Below are positions 17,090 through 26,589 of a stretch of 64,000 nt of DNA, piece after piece. The translations under genes were made by a program, and so were the position numbers. The stretch is from Photobacterium damselae (GTDB lineage Bacteria > Pseudomonadota > Gammaproteobacteria > Enterobacterales > Vibrionaceae). Every line of letters begins with the position of its first letter. Within the stretch, counting starts at the first letter, position 1. A model generated the notes under the pieces. That model was not told the DNA's origin. It was given only the letters and a program-made list of their open reading frames with translations, and ran no database searches. The DNA lies in the NCBI RefSeq assembly GCF_003026815.1, contig NZ_PYOG01000016.1, forward strand, positions 28,054 to 92,053, in the 5' to 3' direction.

Positions 17090-18610
17090 ATGAATTCGAT
17101 TGAATTAGCCCAAATTGCTCGTCTTGTTACTTTACATAGCTCTCATGCGCATGGCCTGCAGACCTGTTTATATCACCTTACTAATATATTGGGTTGTGAT
17201 GCGGCGGCTTTGTTGCTTTATCGCCAGGATCGGTTGATCCCAGTGGCGACAGTGGGATTGAATCAAGATGTGATGGGCCGCCAGTTTAAATTATCGGAAC
17301 ATCCCAGATTTGAGATTGTTGCTAAGGTTCAAGATCTTATCTGTTTTCATGCCGCTGATGAATTGCCAGACCCTTTTGATGGCTTATTATTAAATTGCCC
17401 TGAGCCTCATATACATGCCTGTCTGGGGCTGCCTCTTTTGTATGGGCGTGAGTTTATTGGGGTTTTATCTCTTGAAGCTTTACAACCTAATTATTTTCAT
17501 CGTTTTTCGCAAGATTCACTGCGAGTCTTAATGTCTACTTTTGCTTTAGCCTTGTACTGTTACCAACAGCAGCAACTATTGGAAGTTCAAGTCTTTGGTG
17601 GAAAATCTAAGCCTATTTCAAAGCAGATGGTTAAAGAGATGGTGGGAGAGTCAGATGCCATTCAACAACTTAAACATTCTATTCAAGTGGTCGCTCAATC
17701 AGAATTAAACGTATTAATTGAAGGTGAAACTGGGGTAGGTAAGGAGTTGGTAGCTGAAAAAATTCATCGCTACTCCAATCGTAATCAGCAGCCTATGGTG
17801 TATCTAAATTGTGCTGCATTGCCAGAAAACTTAGCAGAAAGTGAGCTGTTTGGGCATATAAAAGGAGCATTTACCGGGGCTATCCAAAATCGAAAAGGGA
17901 AGTTCGAGCAAGCTGATGGTGGTACGCTCTTTTTAGATGAGATCGGCGAATTATCTTTAAACTTACAAGCCAAATTATTGCGTGTATTACAGTATGGTGA
18001 CTTACAGCGTCTGGGTGATGATCAACATAGAGTCGTGGATGTTAGAGTCATTGCCGCAACAAATAAGCGATTAGCTCAAGCTGTACAAGATCAGACTTTT
18101 CGTGCTGATCTATACCACCGCTTAAGTGTATATCCTATTGAAGTACCGCCACTGCGAGATAGACAAAGTGACATTGTGCTATTGGCAGGTTATTTTTTAG
18201 AGTTATCCCGTTGCCGATTAGGTTTATCTGTTTTACGCCTTGCTCCCAGTTGTTTGCCCCTTCTTGAGCAATATTCGTGGCCAGGTAATATTCGAGAACT
18301 TGAACATCAATTGCGTAGAGCGGCTTTAATCGCACGTTCTGAACAAGGGATAGACTATGTGACCATTCAACCTGAATACTTTAATTTTACTCAACAACCA
18401 TCGGTAACTGAAAATACAAGGCAAGCGCCCAAAAGGGGAGATAAGGTGACTATTGTGGGTTCTTTACGAGAAAATACTGATCAATTTCAGCGTCAGTTAA
18501 TCGAGCAACAACTCACAGAGCTACAAGGTAATTGGGCTAAAACGGCGCAAGCTTTGCAATTGGATCGCGCTAACTTACACCGATTAGCAAAACGACTAGG
18601 GCTCAAATGA
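17090..18610 (+). CDS. norR: NO-responsive sigma-54 activator NorR
   Basis: 506 residues in the NorR order: an N-terminal GAF domain (about 15-165, with ADELPDPFDGLL and HIHACLGLPLLYGREFIGVL that fit the iron-binding NO sensor), a central AAA+ domain with Walker A GETGVGKE (about 210-217), the sigma-54 contact loop GAFTGA (about 260), Walker B GGTLFLDEIGEL, and a C-terminal Fis-type helix-turn-helix (WAKTAQALQLDRANLHRLAKRLGL). The ATG at 17090 is used, although no clear ribosome site precedes it and a TTG three codons earlier is possible. Its end overlaps the convergent DUF3301 gene by 15 bases. Confidence 0.93.
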   Translation: MNSIELAQIARLVTLHSSHAHGLQTCLYHLTNILGCDAAALLLYRQDRLIPVATVGLNQDVMGRQFKLSEHPRFEIVAKVQDLICFHAADELPDPFDGLLLNCPEPHIHACLGLPLLYGREFIGVLSLEALQPNYFHRFSQDSLRVLMSTFALALYCYQQQQLLEVQVFGGKSKPISKQMVKEMVGESDAIQQLKHSIQVVAQSELNVLIEGETGVGKELVAEKIHRYSNRNQQPMVYLNCAALPENLAESELFGHIKGAFTGAIQNRKGKFEQADGGTLFLDEIGELSLNLQAKLLRVLQYGDLQRLGDDQHRVVDVRVIAATNKRLAQAVQDQTFRADLYHRLSVYPIEVPPLRDRQSDIVLLAGYFLELSRCRLGLSVLRLAPSCLPLLEQYSWPGNIRELEHQLRRAALIARSEQGIDYVTIQPEYFNFTQQPSVTENTRQAPKRGDKVTIVGSLRENTDQFQRQLIEQQLTELQGNWAKTAQALQLDRANLHRLAKRLGLK

Positions 18611-18919
18611 TGAGTCCATTTCAGGCATATGGTGAGGCGGTAGATAAAAATAACTGGCTCTAAATCGTTTCATTTCAATAAAGCCTTGGTAGTGGTCAAT
18701 GCCATTGGTCGAAAACTCAAAGTGATACAGCGTACGCCAGCCCCACTCATCATTATGATCTTTAAGTTTATGGCTGCCTCTTGCCACACTAAGCAGCTGC
18801 AATCCCATTGTATTACAGCGTTGTTCAACAAACTGTTGGGCCAACTCTGTCTGCTTTCTTTGTTGAAAAAATAAAAAGGCAAAGAGAGCAACAATGAAAA
18901 TCCATAGCAAATTACTCAT
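18596..18919 (-). CDS. DUF3301 family protein
   Basis: 107 residues with one N-terminal membrane helix (LLWIFIVALFAFLFF) and a small conserved domain (GWRTLYHFEFSTNGIDHYQGFIEMKRF). No function is known. The start lies three bases after the upstream DUF3549 stop, so the two are translated from one message. Its 3' end overlaps norR on the opposite strand by 15 bases. Confidence 0.78.
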   Translation of the reverse strand: MSNLLWIFIVALFAFLFFQQRKQTELAQQFVEQRCNTMGLQLLSVARGSHKLKDHNDEWGWRTLYHFEFSTNGIDHYQGFIEMKRFRASYFYLPPHHMPEMDSSFEP

Positions 18920-18922
18920 TAT

Positions 18923-19963
18923 TTATTGACCTCTAGCATGTTGCTGCAGTTCAGCAATCGCTTGGATCAATTCGGGATTGGCTTGACCATGCAAGAGTTG
19001 GAGCATAATACCTCTTAGCATAGGGAGCATCACCAGATCACTAAAGAGTTGGTTAAACAGTGCTTGGTTTTGGCTTTGGGCAAGGCGTAGCAAGAATAAT
19101 TCTGCATTATTAGGCTGGTTTAACCCTTGCCAGCATCGACCTGCAATCGCAATTAGAATCTCTGGGTGACATAAATGCGGTTGCGCCAATAGTTGAGCAA
19201 TTTCACCTTTGAGTACGGTTTCGTTGCTACCTGATAGTGCTCTGATTAACGCCGAAATAAGAAAAATATCAGGAGCAGATTGAGCCATCTCTGTGGCAAG
19301 GCGTTCACTTATTCTTGACGTTAAATTATCAGGTAACTCAATGTGCTCGAGACAACCTAATAGTGCATACAATGGTGTCATAGGCAGATGATTAATTGCT
19401 TTACGAACTAAAGTGGCGTTATTTTCTTGAGATAAGCGCGAACAGACATCTGCAAGGCCCTGTAACCCTAGTTGTTGCCAATTATCCCAACCTAACTCAC
19501 CGGTTAAATATTGCTGCGCTCCTGCATAATATTGACTAGGCTCTAATTGTAGTTGAGATCGCAACTTGCCATGAAACATCGCCATTTTGTCGTCATTAGG
19601 CTTAAAGGTATAAGGGTTATTGGCCAGTTTTTTCTGCTCTTCTTCGCTTGGTGTGCGGTTGAGCGTAGCCCCCATCGCTTCGATGACATATTTAATAAAA
19701 TCGCCAACAGCGGCCTGTTTTAATAAGCCTCTCTCATCTAACGGTAAGCGTAAAAACCAGATCCACGGCGTGTGGTTGGGTTGCCAAAACGAAAGGGCTA
19801 AATTTGCATGCTGTTGTAGCGGCCATGGGTAAGGCTGACGGTTTTCTTCAACCGCTTTAAATTGGTCGACATCAAGTTGAGTCACTCGACGGCCTAAATC
19901 ATAAATTGCGTACTGGCATTGAGCGTTATCCAGTAGCTGGGTAAGAGTATGAAATTGATCCAT
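18923..19963 (-). CDS. DUF3549 family protein
   Basis: 346 residues from the ATG at 19963, the usual family start MDQFHTLTQLLDNAQCQYAIYDLGRRV; a 23-residue upstream hydrophobic extension in frame is judged non-coding. The protein is soluble and helical with HEAT-like wording in the second half. No catalytic motif is recognised and its function is unknown. It pairs with the DUF3301 gene and diverges from yqcC, an arrangement I recall from Vibrio genomes. Confidence 0.78.
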   Translation of the reverse strand: MDQFHTLTQLLDNAQCQYAIYDLGRRVTQLDVDQFKAVEENRQPYPWPLQQHANLALSFWQPNHTPWIWFLRLPLDERGLLKQAAVGDFIKYVIEAMGATLNRTPSEEEQKKLANNPYTFKPNDDKMAMFHGKLRSQLQLEPSQYYAGAQQYLTGELGWDNWQQLGLQGLADVCSRLSQENNATLVRKAINHLPMTPLYALLGCLEHIELPDNLTSRISERLATEMAQSAPDIFLISALIRALSGSNETVLKGEIAQLLAQPHLCHPEILIAIAGRCWQGLNQPNNAELFLLRLAQSQNQALFNQLFSDLVMLPMLRGIMLQLLHGQANPELIQAIAELQQHARGQ

Positions 19964-20111
19964 GGAAAATATCCGAACTGCAAACAAGAGGATCAGTATA
20001 GCGAGAGGATACGTGAAATCCCACCTTTTCACTTTTTCACACTGGGGTTGATTGAGTCTCTCTTTTAGGCAGGGTATTCTTGCGCACCTTAAATAGAAGG
20101 TTGGATTGACT

Positions 20112-20429
20112 ATGAATCGTTATCATCAGACAGCTGAGTTACTGAGCGCATTAGAAGCGGTATTGCGAGAACACAACCATTGGCAATCACAAAGTCCAGA
20201 TGTGCAAGCTTTGGCGAGTACCTTACCTTTTGCCGTTGATACGCTCTCTTGCCCCCAGTGGCTGCAGTGGATTTTTATTCCCAAGTTTAACCAACTTATC
20301 TTAGAACAATGGCCACTACCAACTGGATTTGAAATTTCCCCTTATATTGAAGAAGCGATGAAATCAGAGCCAGGCCAAAGCGAATTGTTAACTATTACTC
20401 GTCAAATTGAACAGATATTAGGTTCCTAA
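20112..20429 (+). CDS. yqcC: YqcC family protein
   Basis: 105 residues with the family wording AVDTLSCPQWLQWIFIPKFNQLI. The function is unknown; E. coli yqcC sits directly upstream of truC as here. ATG at 20112 follows an AGAAGG site; a TTG two codons earlier is in frame. It ends one base before truC, so the two are translationally linked. Confidence 0.88.
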   Translation: MNRYHQTAELLSALEAVLREHNHWQSQSPDVQALASTLPFAVDTLSCPQWLQWIFIPKFNQLILEQWPLPTGFEISPYIEEAMKSEPGQSELLTITRQIEQILGS

Positions 20430-20430
20430 G

Positions 20431-21210
20431 ATGCATGATGTCACGCTAGATACACCACTAATTCCAAAAGTAGAACTTGAGATCTTGTATCAAGATGAGT
20501 ATCTCGTTGCTGTTAATAAGCCATCGGGTATGTTAGTGCACCGTTCTTGGTTAGATAGTCATGAAACGGTATTTGTGATGCAGACGCTGCGCGATCAAAT
20601 TGGTCAGCATGTTTTTCCACTCCATCGTTTGGATCGACCAACATCGGGTGTTTTACTGTTTGCGCTTTCAAGTGAAATGGCAGCGGAGATGATGCCTAAG
20701 TTTGCTGGTCGCGATGTTCATAAAACATATCACGCTGTAGTTCGAGGTTGGGTAAAAGAGGCGGCAGTTCTGGATTATCCGCTAAAAAAAGAGCTCGATA
20801 AAATAGCAGATAAGAATGCCAGCAAAGAACAGGAAGCCCAGCCTGCTGTTACAGCTTATGCGCCGATTGCTAAAGTTGAAGTACCTATTGCTGTTGGGCG
20901 TTATAGCTGTAGTCGTTATAGCCTAGTTGAAATGAAGCCTGAGACCGGCCGTAAACATCAGTTGCGTCGTCATATGCACCATTTAAGTCATCATATTATT
21001 GGTGATGTAAACCATGGTGATGGTCGTCATAATCGAATGTTCCGAGATAACTATGATTGCCATCGTTTAATGTTGCACGCTTCAAGAATTCAATTTGAGC
21101 ATCCTATAACAAAACAGATGCTTGATATTCGAGCTCAGGTTGATGAAACCTGGTTACGAGTTATGGCAGCTTTTAATTGGGATGTCACTTTGTTACAACC
21201 ACAAGCTTAA
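20431..21210 (+). CDS. truC: tRNA pseudouridine(65) synthase TruC
   Basis: 259 residues (260 in E. coli), a RluA-family pseudouridine synthase. The catalytic Asp is in LHRLDRPTSGVLLFAL at about 68-83. Other motifs are YQDEYLVAVNKPSGMLVH near the N-terminus and MKPETGRKHQLRRHM at about 168-182. It modifies U65 of tRNA. It is the second gene of yqcC-truC, and the flavodoxin gene follows after 97 bases. Confidence 0.93.
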   Translation: MHDVTLDTPLIPKVELEILYQDEYLVAVNKPSGMLVHRSWLDSHETVFVMQTLRDQIGQHVFPLHRLDRPTSGVLLFALSSEMAAEMMPKFAGRDVHKTYHAVVRGWVKEAAVLDYPLKKELDKIADKNASKEQEAQPAVTAYAPIAKVEVPIAVGRYSCSRYSLVEMKPETGRKHQLRRHMHHLSHHIIGDVNHGDGRHNRMFRDNYDCHRLMLHASRIQFEHPITKQMLDIRAQVDETWLRVMAAFNWDVTLLQPQA

Positions 21211-21307
21211 GGGAAATTGTGCTCTGTATTGTGTAATACCTTGGATCTTATTGTAAATTTCCTTATCTGTGCCACAGTAAATGTAATTAAATAGACAAGG
21301 ATGTACT

Positions 21308-21769
21308 ATGGCTAAGATTGGAATTTTTGTCGGTACTGTATACGGCGGGGCAGAAGATGTGGCGCTGTGGGCTCAAGAGCAATTACAGCAAGCTGGCCAT
21401 CAAGTCGAATGTTTTATTGATGAGAGCACACTTGAGTCATTTCTCGCTTATCAAAATGAAGTGGTATTAGTCGTAACGTCGACCACAGGGCAGGGAGAGA
21501 TCCCTGAAACGTTATTGCCACTGTTTGTTCATCTGCGCGAGGCATTTCCTTTGCTTCCTAATTTAAGCTATGGAGTGATTGCGTTAGGAGATGCAAGTTA
21601 TGGGGAAGAGCGCTTTTGTGGTGGTGGACGTCAGTTTGAGGCGCTGTTGCAAGAGCTACAAGCCAAAGAGTTAACACCAAGACTGGATGTTGATGCTTGT
21701 ATACACTTTGACCCTTTAGTAGTGGCCGAGCCTTGGTTAGCCAAATGGCAACAGCAACTTCTTAAGTAA
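21308..21769 (+). CDS. Flavodoxin (YqcA/MioC type)
   Basis: 153 residues, a single short-chain flavodoxin domain. The FMN phosphate loop is near the N-terminus (IFVGTVYGGAEDVA). The isoalloxazine-side loops TSTTGQGEIPETL (about 57-69) and ALGDASYGEERFCGGGRQFEALL follow. E. coli YqcA occupies the same place after truC. It is an electron carrier of unsettled partner. ATG follows AAGGATGT. Confidence 0.88.
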   Translation: MAKIGIFVGTVYGGAEDVALWAQEQLQQAGHQVECFIDESTLESFLAYQNEVVLVVTSTTGQGEIPETLLPLFVHLREAFPLLPNLSYGVIALGDASYGEERFCGGGRQFEALLQELQAKELTPRLDVDACIHFDPLVVAEPWLAKWQQQLLK

Positions 21770-21815
21770 AGCCATTATTATCCGTTTGCTGCAATTCAAT
21801 TAGCTTAAGCTTAAA

Positions 21816-21865
21816 AAGCCAAACCAGACCATAATTAATATCTGTATGGTCTGAGGGTTTGGCTT
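21816..21865. terminator. Bidirectional terminator between the flavodoxin gene and glnD
   Basis: A long hairpin has an outer stem AAGCCAAACC/GGTTTGGCTT and an inner stem AGACCATA/TATGGTCT, with A-rich and T-containing flanks. It lies between convergent genes and marks the junction of two blocks that are separate in E. coli. Confidence 0.8.
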
Positions 21866-21897
21866 TCTATTTGGTTATAAACTCAGTGGTTGGATAA

Positions 21898-24519
21898 CTA
21901 TTGCTGAATTTGGTTAATTTTATCGATTAGTTCATTGCGCAATAATATCTGTTCTTCTTCGGTTAATTGCTGGCCCTGTTCATTGATCAGTATGAAGAAG
22001 TCTTCGGCGCGCTCACCAATTGTTGTTATCTTTGCCGCTTGCAAGCTTAGGTTTTGATTGGCGAATACCGAACCTACCGTTGCCAATAGCCCTGGGGTAT
22101 CAAGAGCAACCAGTTCTACCATGGTCTTTTTACCGTTTTTGGTCGCTAAGAAATCGACTCGGGTTTTCACGTTAAAGTGCAGTAACTGACGTCGAGTTCG
22201 GCGTTTTTTACGCTCAAACTTCATCTCTGTTAAGGCTTTTTTCAGGGCTTTACTGATAACAGCATGACGGTTTTCACTGATCGCTTTACCATTAGGATCG
22301 AGCACCATAAAGGTATCTAAGGTATAGCCATCTTTGCTATTCATGATTTGCGCATCGTGAACGCTAAGATTTTTCTTATCCAGTTCAGCCACAACAATCG
22401 CAAACAGTTTGGCTTTGTCTTTACTGTAAACAAAAACCTCTGTTCCACCTCGAGTTGGCTTTTTACTGATTAATATAAGCGGTTTTTCATGGTCGTGATT
22501 CAATAAAGCTTCAGCGTGCCAGGCCAGCTGCTTATGGGTATGACGTAAAAAATAATCAGCTTTAAACCTTTGCCATAACACATCAATATCACGCTGAGCG
22601 AATCCTTGGCTTCGCAATAATGCTGAGGCCATTTGCTGATTGTGACGAATTCGTTCTCGCATATCAGGTGGGTTTTCTAATCCGCGACGAAGGGACTTTT
22701 GTGTGGCGTAATAAAGCTCTGCCAATAAGGTTCGCTTCCAACTATTCCATAGCTCTTGGTTTGTCGCGCAAATATCAGCTACTGTTAAACAGATCAGATA
22801 ATCCAATCTCTCTTCGTCCCGAACTTCTTTCGCAAACTCGGTGATCACTTCTGGGTCATAGATGTCTCGTCGTTGAGCGGTGACAGACATTAATAAATGC
22901 TTTTGTACCAGCCAAGCGACTAACTTTGCATCTGGTCGTGATAAGCCGTGTTGCAGACAAAAATCATGAGCCTCAATCGCACCTAATTCAGAGTGGTCAC
23001 TTCCGCGACCTTTGGCAATATCGTGAAAGATAGCCGCAAGGATCAAGATTTCTTTCTTGATAATACGAGGAAAGACTTCGCAGCAAATAGGGTGGCGCGT
23101 GCGATTTTCAGGATCATTAAATTTATTTAGATTTTTTAGAAGTCGCACACTGTGTTCATCAACGGTATAAACATGGAACAGATCAAATTGCATCTGACCG
23201 ACTATTTGACTCCATTGAGGAAGATACGCGGCTAATACACCATGACGATGCATCAGACGAAATGCTTTTTGCAGAGCATTCGGTTGGCGAACCAGCTCCA
23301 TAAATTTTTCACGGGCAGCGGGGATTTCAACTAAGAAGCGGTTAAGTCGACGTCTTGCTGTTCTCAATTGCCTTAGCGTTGGTGCCGCAATACCATCAAT
23401 GGTTGAGTTTTTAGCAATATGGAGAAACATATCTAAAATGGTTTCAGGTCGAGCTTGAAACAGTGCCGGTTTAGTTGCTTCAATTAAATGGCCGCGTAAT
23501 TGAAAATCATCATCAAGAGGGGTGGGGTCAATTTCTAAACCATTATTTAAGATTGCTTGATCAAACAGTTGCAATAACATTTTGTTCAGTTCAACCACAC
23601 GACGTAAGGTGCGATAGAACTCTTTCATCATCATTTCAACGGCTTGGTTGCCTTCGCCTTTGTACCCTAGGTTTTCGGCGACAGAGGGTTGGTGAGCAAA
23701 GGTTAGGCGATTATCATAACGTCTGAGCTCAATGTGTAAGGCAAAGCGGATACGCCATAATGCATTTTGGCATTCAACTAACTCTCGATACTCAGCATCG
23801 GTTAGAAATCCAAACCGACTCATTTCAAGTAGGTTTGTTGCACCAAAGTGGCGACGAGCTACCCAACCTAACGTGTGAATATCTCTTAAACCACCGGGGC
23901 TAGACTTAATATCGGGCTCTAAATTGTACGTAGTATCGTGATAGCGAGCGTGTCGGGCTATTTGTTCGTCTACTTTGGCTCGATAATAAGGTTCACTGGG
24001 CCAGAAATCGGGTAGCGATATGCGTTGTTTGAGTTGTTCAAATGCTGAAGGGTTTCCAAATAGTAATCTTGATTCGGTTAAATTGGTTGCAACAGTGAGA
24101 TCTTCTCGGCCGATATCTATGCATTGATCAACGGTACGTACACTATGGCCAATTTCAAGTTTTAAATCCCACAGTAGTGTGAGAAATTGACACAACTGTT
24201 CACCAAGCTCATCACTTAAAGGCTGGTGGCTAAGAATTAATAAATCAATATCAGAGAGGGGATGTAGCTCACCTCGACCATACCCGCCTACTGCGACTAA
24301 CGTTAAATCTTGGTGTTTTGCAAAATCAAAATGATGCCACAGTCTAATCAGTAACTGATCGATAAATTTTGCTCGGGCATGAACCAGATCTGCAATTGGG
24401 TGATGGCGCTTAAATAAGATTTTCTGTTGTTCGCCAAATTGTTCCAAAGCTTGACGAAGAGAATCCTGATTGAGTTGAGAGGGAGTGTAGTGAGCAACTG
24501 CAGAGATTAATGATTCCAT
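21898..24519 (-). CDS. glnD: Bifunctional uridylyltransferase/uridylyl-removing enzyme GlnD
   Basis: 873 residues (890 in E. coli). The nucleotidyltransferase site GGYGRGELHPLSDIDLLIL is at about 78-96. A GlnD linker region is followed by the HD hydrolase (ILAAIFHDIAKGRGSDHSELG, about 490-510). Two C-terminal ACT domains bind glutamine (about 690-770 and 790-870). It adds or removes UMP on PII proteins to report nitrogen status. It is downstream of map on the same strand but behind the map terminator. Confidence 0.95.
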   Translation of the reverse strand: MESLISAVAHYTPSQLNQDSLRQALEQFGEQQKILFKRHHPIADLVHARAKFIDQLLIRLWHHFDFAKHQDLTLVAVGGYGRGELHPLSDIDLLILSHQPLSDELGEQLCQFLTLLWDLKLEIGHSVRTVDQCIDIGREDLTVATNLTESRLLFGNPSAFEQLKQRISLPDFWPSEPYYRAKVDEQIARHARYHDTTYNLEPDIKSSPGGLRDIHTLGWVARRHFGATNLLEMSRFGFLTDAEYRELVECQNALWRIRFALHIELRRYDNRLTFAHQPSVAENLGYKGEGNQAVEMMMKEFYRTLRRVVELNKMLLQLFDQAILNNGLEIDPTPLDDDFQLRGHLIEATKPALFQARPETILDMFLHIAKNSTIDGIAAPTLRQLRTARRRLNRFLVEIPAAREKFMELVRQPNALQKAFRLMHRHGVLAAYLPQWSQIVGQMQFDLFHVYTVDEHSVRLLKNLNKFNDPENRTRHPICCEVFPRIIKKEILILAAIFHDIAKGRGSDHSELGAIEAHDFCLQHGLSRPDAKLVAWLVQKHLLMSVTAQRRDIYDPEVITEFAKEVRDEERLDYLICLTVADICATNQELWNSWKRTLLAELYYATQKSLRRGLENPPDMRERIRHNQQMASALLRSQGFAQRDIDVLWQRFKADYFLRHTHKQLAWHAEALLNHDHEKPLILISKKPTRGGTEVFVYSKDKAKLFAIVVAELDKKNLSVHDAQIMNSKDGYTLDTFMVLDPNGKAISENRHAVISKALKKALTEMKFERKKRRTRRQLLHFNVKTRVDFLATKNGKKTMVELVALDTPGLLATVGSVFANQNLSLQAAKITTIGERAEDFFILINEQGQQLTEEEQILLRNELIDKINQIQQ

Positions 24520-24555
24520 AATGTAGGCTGTCCGTGCAAAGTTGGCGCAAGATAA

Positions 24556-24581
24556 TAAAAAGCCGGCATCATAGCCGGCCT
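24556..24581 (-). terminator. Intrinsic terminator of map
   Basis: On the minus strand, a GC-rich stem GCCGGC-TATGAT-GCCGGC is followed by TTTTTATT, about 20 bases after the map stop codon. Confidence 0.85.
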
Positions 24582-24598
24582 TATCATTCTAACTAGAA

Positions 24599-25426
24599 TT
24601 AGTTATGCATTAGACGAGGAATGCTTTCATCTGAACGAAGAGTAAGCACTTCACAACCGTCTTTAGTCACAAGTAGAGTATGTTCCCACTGTGCCGATTT
24701 TTTGCCATCAACAGTGTAAACAGTCCAACCATCATCGTCGTCTGTTACACAGCCAAATTTACCAGCATTGATCATTGGCTCAATGGTAAAACACATACCT
24801 TCTTTAAGTACGGTACGGTCGTTGTTTTTGTAATGAACAACTTGAGGCTCTTCGTGGAACTCGTTACCAATACCATGACCACAGTAGTCTTTTACGATAG
24901 AGAAGCGGCTTGTACCATTTTTGATGAATTTTTGGATTGCAGTACCAATATCACCAACGGTAGCACCAGGTTTCACTTTCTTCATACCAATGTATAAGCT
25001 TTCTTGAGCAACACGGCAAAGGCGCTTATCTTCCATTGATACTTCACCCACCTCAAACATGCGAGATGTATCACCATGGTAGCCATCTTTGATAACCGTT
25101 ACATCAATGTTGATGATATCACCATCTTGTAATACAGCTGGTTTGCTGTATTTGCTACCCATGTTTTCATCAATTGCGCTTGGAATACCATGACACACAA
25201 TGTGGTTGATAGAAGTACAAACAGATTTTGGATAACCATGGTAGTTCAGTGGCGCTGGAATCGCACCTTGTTCCTTGGTGATGTAATCGTGACAAATACG
25301 ATCCAATTCTTCCGTGGTCACACCGGCTTTAACGTGTGGTTCGATCATTTCCAGCACTTCAGCAGCCAAACGGCCTGCGACGCGCATTTTTTCAATTTCT
25401 TCAGCCGTCTTGATCTTAATGCTCAT
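24599..25426 (-). CDS. map: Type I methionine aminopeptidase
   Basis: 275 residues (264 in E. coli). The two-metal site is complete: Asp in IINIDVTVIKDGYHGDTSRMF (about 97-117), His in GHGIGNEFHEEPQV (about 183-196), Glu in FTIEPMINAG (about 212-221) and a last Glu in SAQWEHTLLV. It removes the initiator Met from nascent proteins. It diverges from rpsB as in E. coli. The C-terminus is slightly longer than usual. Confidence 0.95.
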   Translation of the reverse strand: MSIKIKTAEEIEKMRVAGRLAAEVLEMIEPHVKAGVTTEELDRICHDYITKEQGAIPAPLNYHGYPKSVCTSINHIVCHGIPSAIDENMGSKYSKPAVLQDGDIINIDVTVIKDGYHGDTSRMFEVGEVSMEDKRLCRVAQESLYIGMKKVKPGATVGDIGTAIQKFIKNGTSRFSIVKDYCGHGIGNEFHEEPQVVHYKNNDRTVLKEGMCFTIEPMINAGKFGCVTDDDDGWTVYTVDGKKSAQWEHTLLVTKDGCEVLTLRSDESIPRLMHN

Positions 25427-25659
25427 ATAATCGTCTCTTAAGCGTTATTTAATGGAATTACTCCTACCACTATCTTACCAGTCCAAGCTAGGTTATGGAA
25501 AGTAAGATTCGTTCTCATATGCATATTAAGCTGGATTACTGGTAGCAATATATGGTATAAAGCGCGCCGTAATTCGCTAATTTGTCTCTTACCTTTTAAA
25601 AGTAGGAACTTATTGGTGAGTTAACTAAACTATTTTTAATCATTCACACATATCGTCAC

Positions 25660-25740
25660 ATTCTCCGGGGTGCTCCTTAGCTTTCGCAAAGCTTTAGTGG
25701 GGTCGGCTGAATGGGATATGTGGACGCCTAACCCCATAGA
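25660..25740 (+). ncRNA. rpsB leader (t44/Tff-type S2 autoregulatory RNA)
   Basis: The bases before rpsB closely match the E. coli rpsB leader: CCGGGGTGCTCC, a hairpin AGCTTT-CGC-AAAGCT (25679-25693), then GGGGTCGGCTGAATGGG and CGCCTAACCCC. Two GGGGT segments (25667 and 25699) can compete for ACCCC (25731-25735), which suggests the pseudoknot used for feedback by ribosomal protein S2. Upstream, in 25427-25659, a TATAAA followed by a GC-rich GCGCGCC (25556-25568) could be a growth-rate-controlled promoter; I see nothing else there. Confidence 0.85.
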
Positions 25741-25750
25741 GGAATTTATA

Positions 25751-26476
25751 ATGGCAACTGTATCAATGCGCGACATGCTTAAGGCTGGTGTACACTTCGG
25801 TCACCAAACTCGTTACTGGAACCCTAAGATGAAGCCATTCATCTTCGGCGCTCGTAACCGTGTACACATCATCAACCTTGAGAAAACTGTACCAATGTTC
25901 AACGAAGCGCTAGCTGAAATCAACAAGATTGCAGCTCGCAAAGGTAAAGTTCTTTTCGTTGGTACTAAGCGTGCAGCAAGCGAAGCAGTTAAAGAAGCTG
26001 CTATCAACTGTGATCAGTACTACGTGAACAACCGTTGGTTGGGTGGTATGTTGACTAACTACAAAACAGTTCGTCAATCAATCAAGCGTCTAAAAGATCT
26101 TGAAACTCAATCTACTGACGGTACTTTTGATAAGCTAACTAAGAAAGAAGCTCTAATGCGTACTCGCGAAATGGAGAAGCTAGAGAAATCTCTTGGTGGT
26201 ATCAAAAACATGGGTGGCCTACCAGACGCTATCTTCGTAGTTGGTGCAGATTGTGAGCACATCGCAATTAAAGAAGCTAACAACCTAGGTATCCCAGTAT
26301 TCGCAGTAGTTGATACTAACGCAGATCCTGACGGTGTTGACTTCGTTATCCCAGGTAACGATGACGCGATCCGTGCTATCCAGCTATACACTGGTGCAGT
26401 AGCACAAGCTGTTAACGAAGGTCGTAACCAAGACATCGTTGCTCAAGCTGAAGACGGTTTCGTAGAAGCTGAATAA
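25751..26476 (+). CDS. rpsB: 30S ribosomal protein S2
   Basis: 241 residues, the same length as E. coli S2, starting [30 protein letters not shown] at 25751 follows AGAGGAA; the open frame extends upstream to 25670 but that part is the structured leader. S2 joins the 30S subunit late and recruits S1. It is separated from tsf by a partial terminator, so the two form the usual attenuated operon. Codon use is strongly biased, as expected for high expression. Confidence 0.98.
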   Translation: MATVSMRDMLKAGVHFGHQTRYWNPKMKPFIFGARNRVHIINLEKTVPMFNEALAEINKIAARKGKVLFVGTKRAASEAVKEAAINCDQYYVNNRWLGGMLTNYKTVRQSIKRLKDLETQSTDGTFDKLTKKEALMRTREMEKLEKSLGGIKNMGGLPDAIFVVGADCEHIAIKEANNLGIPVFAVVDTNADPDGVDFVIPGNDDAIRAIQLYTGAVAQAVNEGRNQDIVAQAEDGFVEAE

Positions 26477-26531
26477 TAGCCAGCTCCATTTGAGCATCTT
26501 AAGTTACCTTGTGTAAACTAAGAATGGTTAC

Positions 26532-26560
26532 CAGGGGCCGCTAATGGCCCCTGATTTTTA
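26532..26560 (+). terminator. Attenuating terminator between rpsB and tsf
   Basis: A perfect stem CAGGGGCC/GGCCCCTG is followed by ATTTTTA. In E. coli the rpsB-tsf gap carries a similar partial terminator that sets the ratio of S2 to EF-Ts. Confidence 0.8.
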
Positions 26561-26589
26561 ATAAAAGAATTCAATCTGAGGATATGACA

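Noticed and set aside
19964..20032. N-terminal membrane helix of the DUF3549 protein
   Set aside because: The extension lies upstream of the usual family start (MDQFHTL) and lacks a ribosome site; probably untranslated DNA.
25670..25750. N-terminal extension of rpsB
   Set aside because: The bases form the conserved t44-type leader, and S2 starts at MATVSMRD with a ribosome site directly before it.
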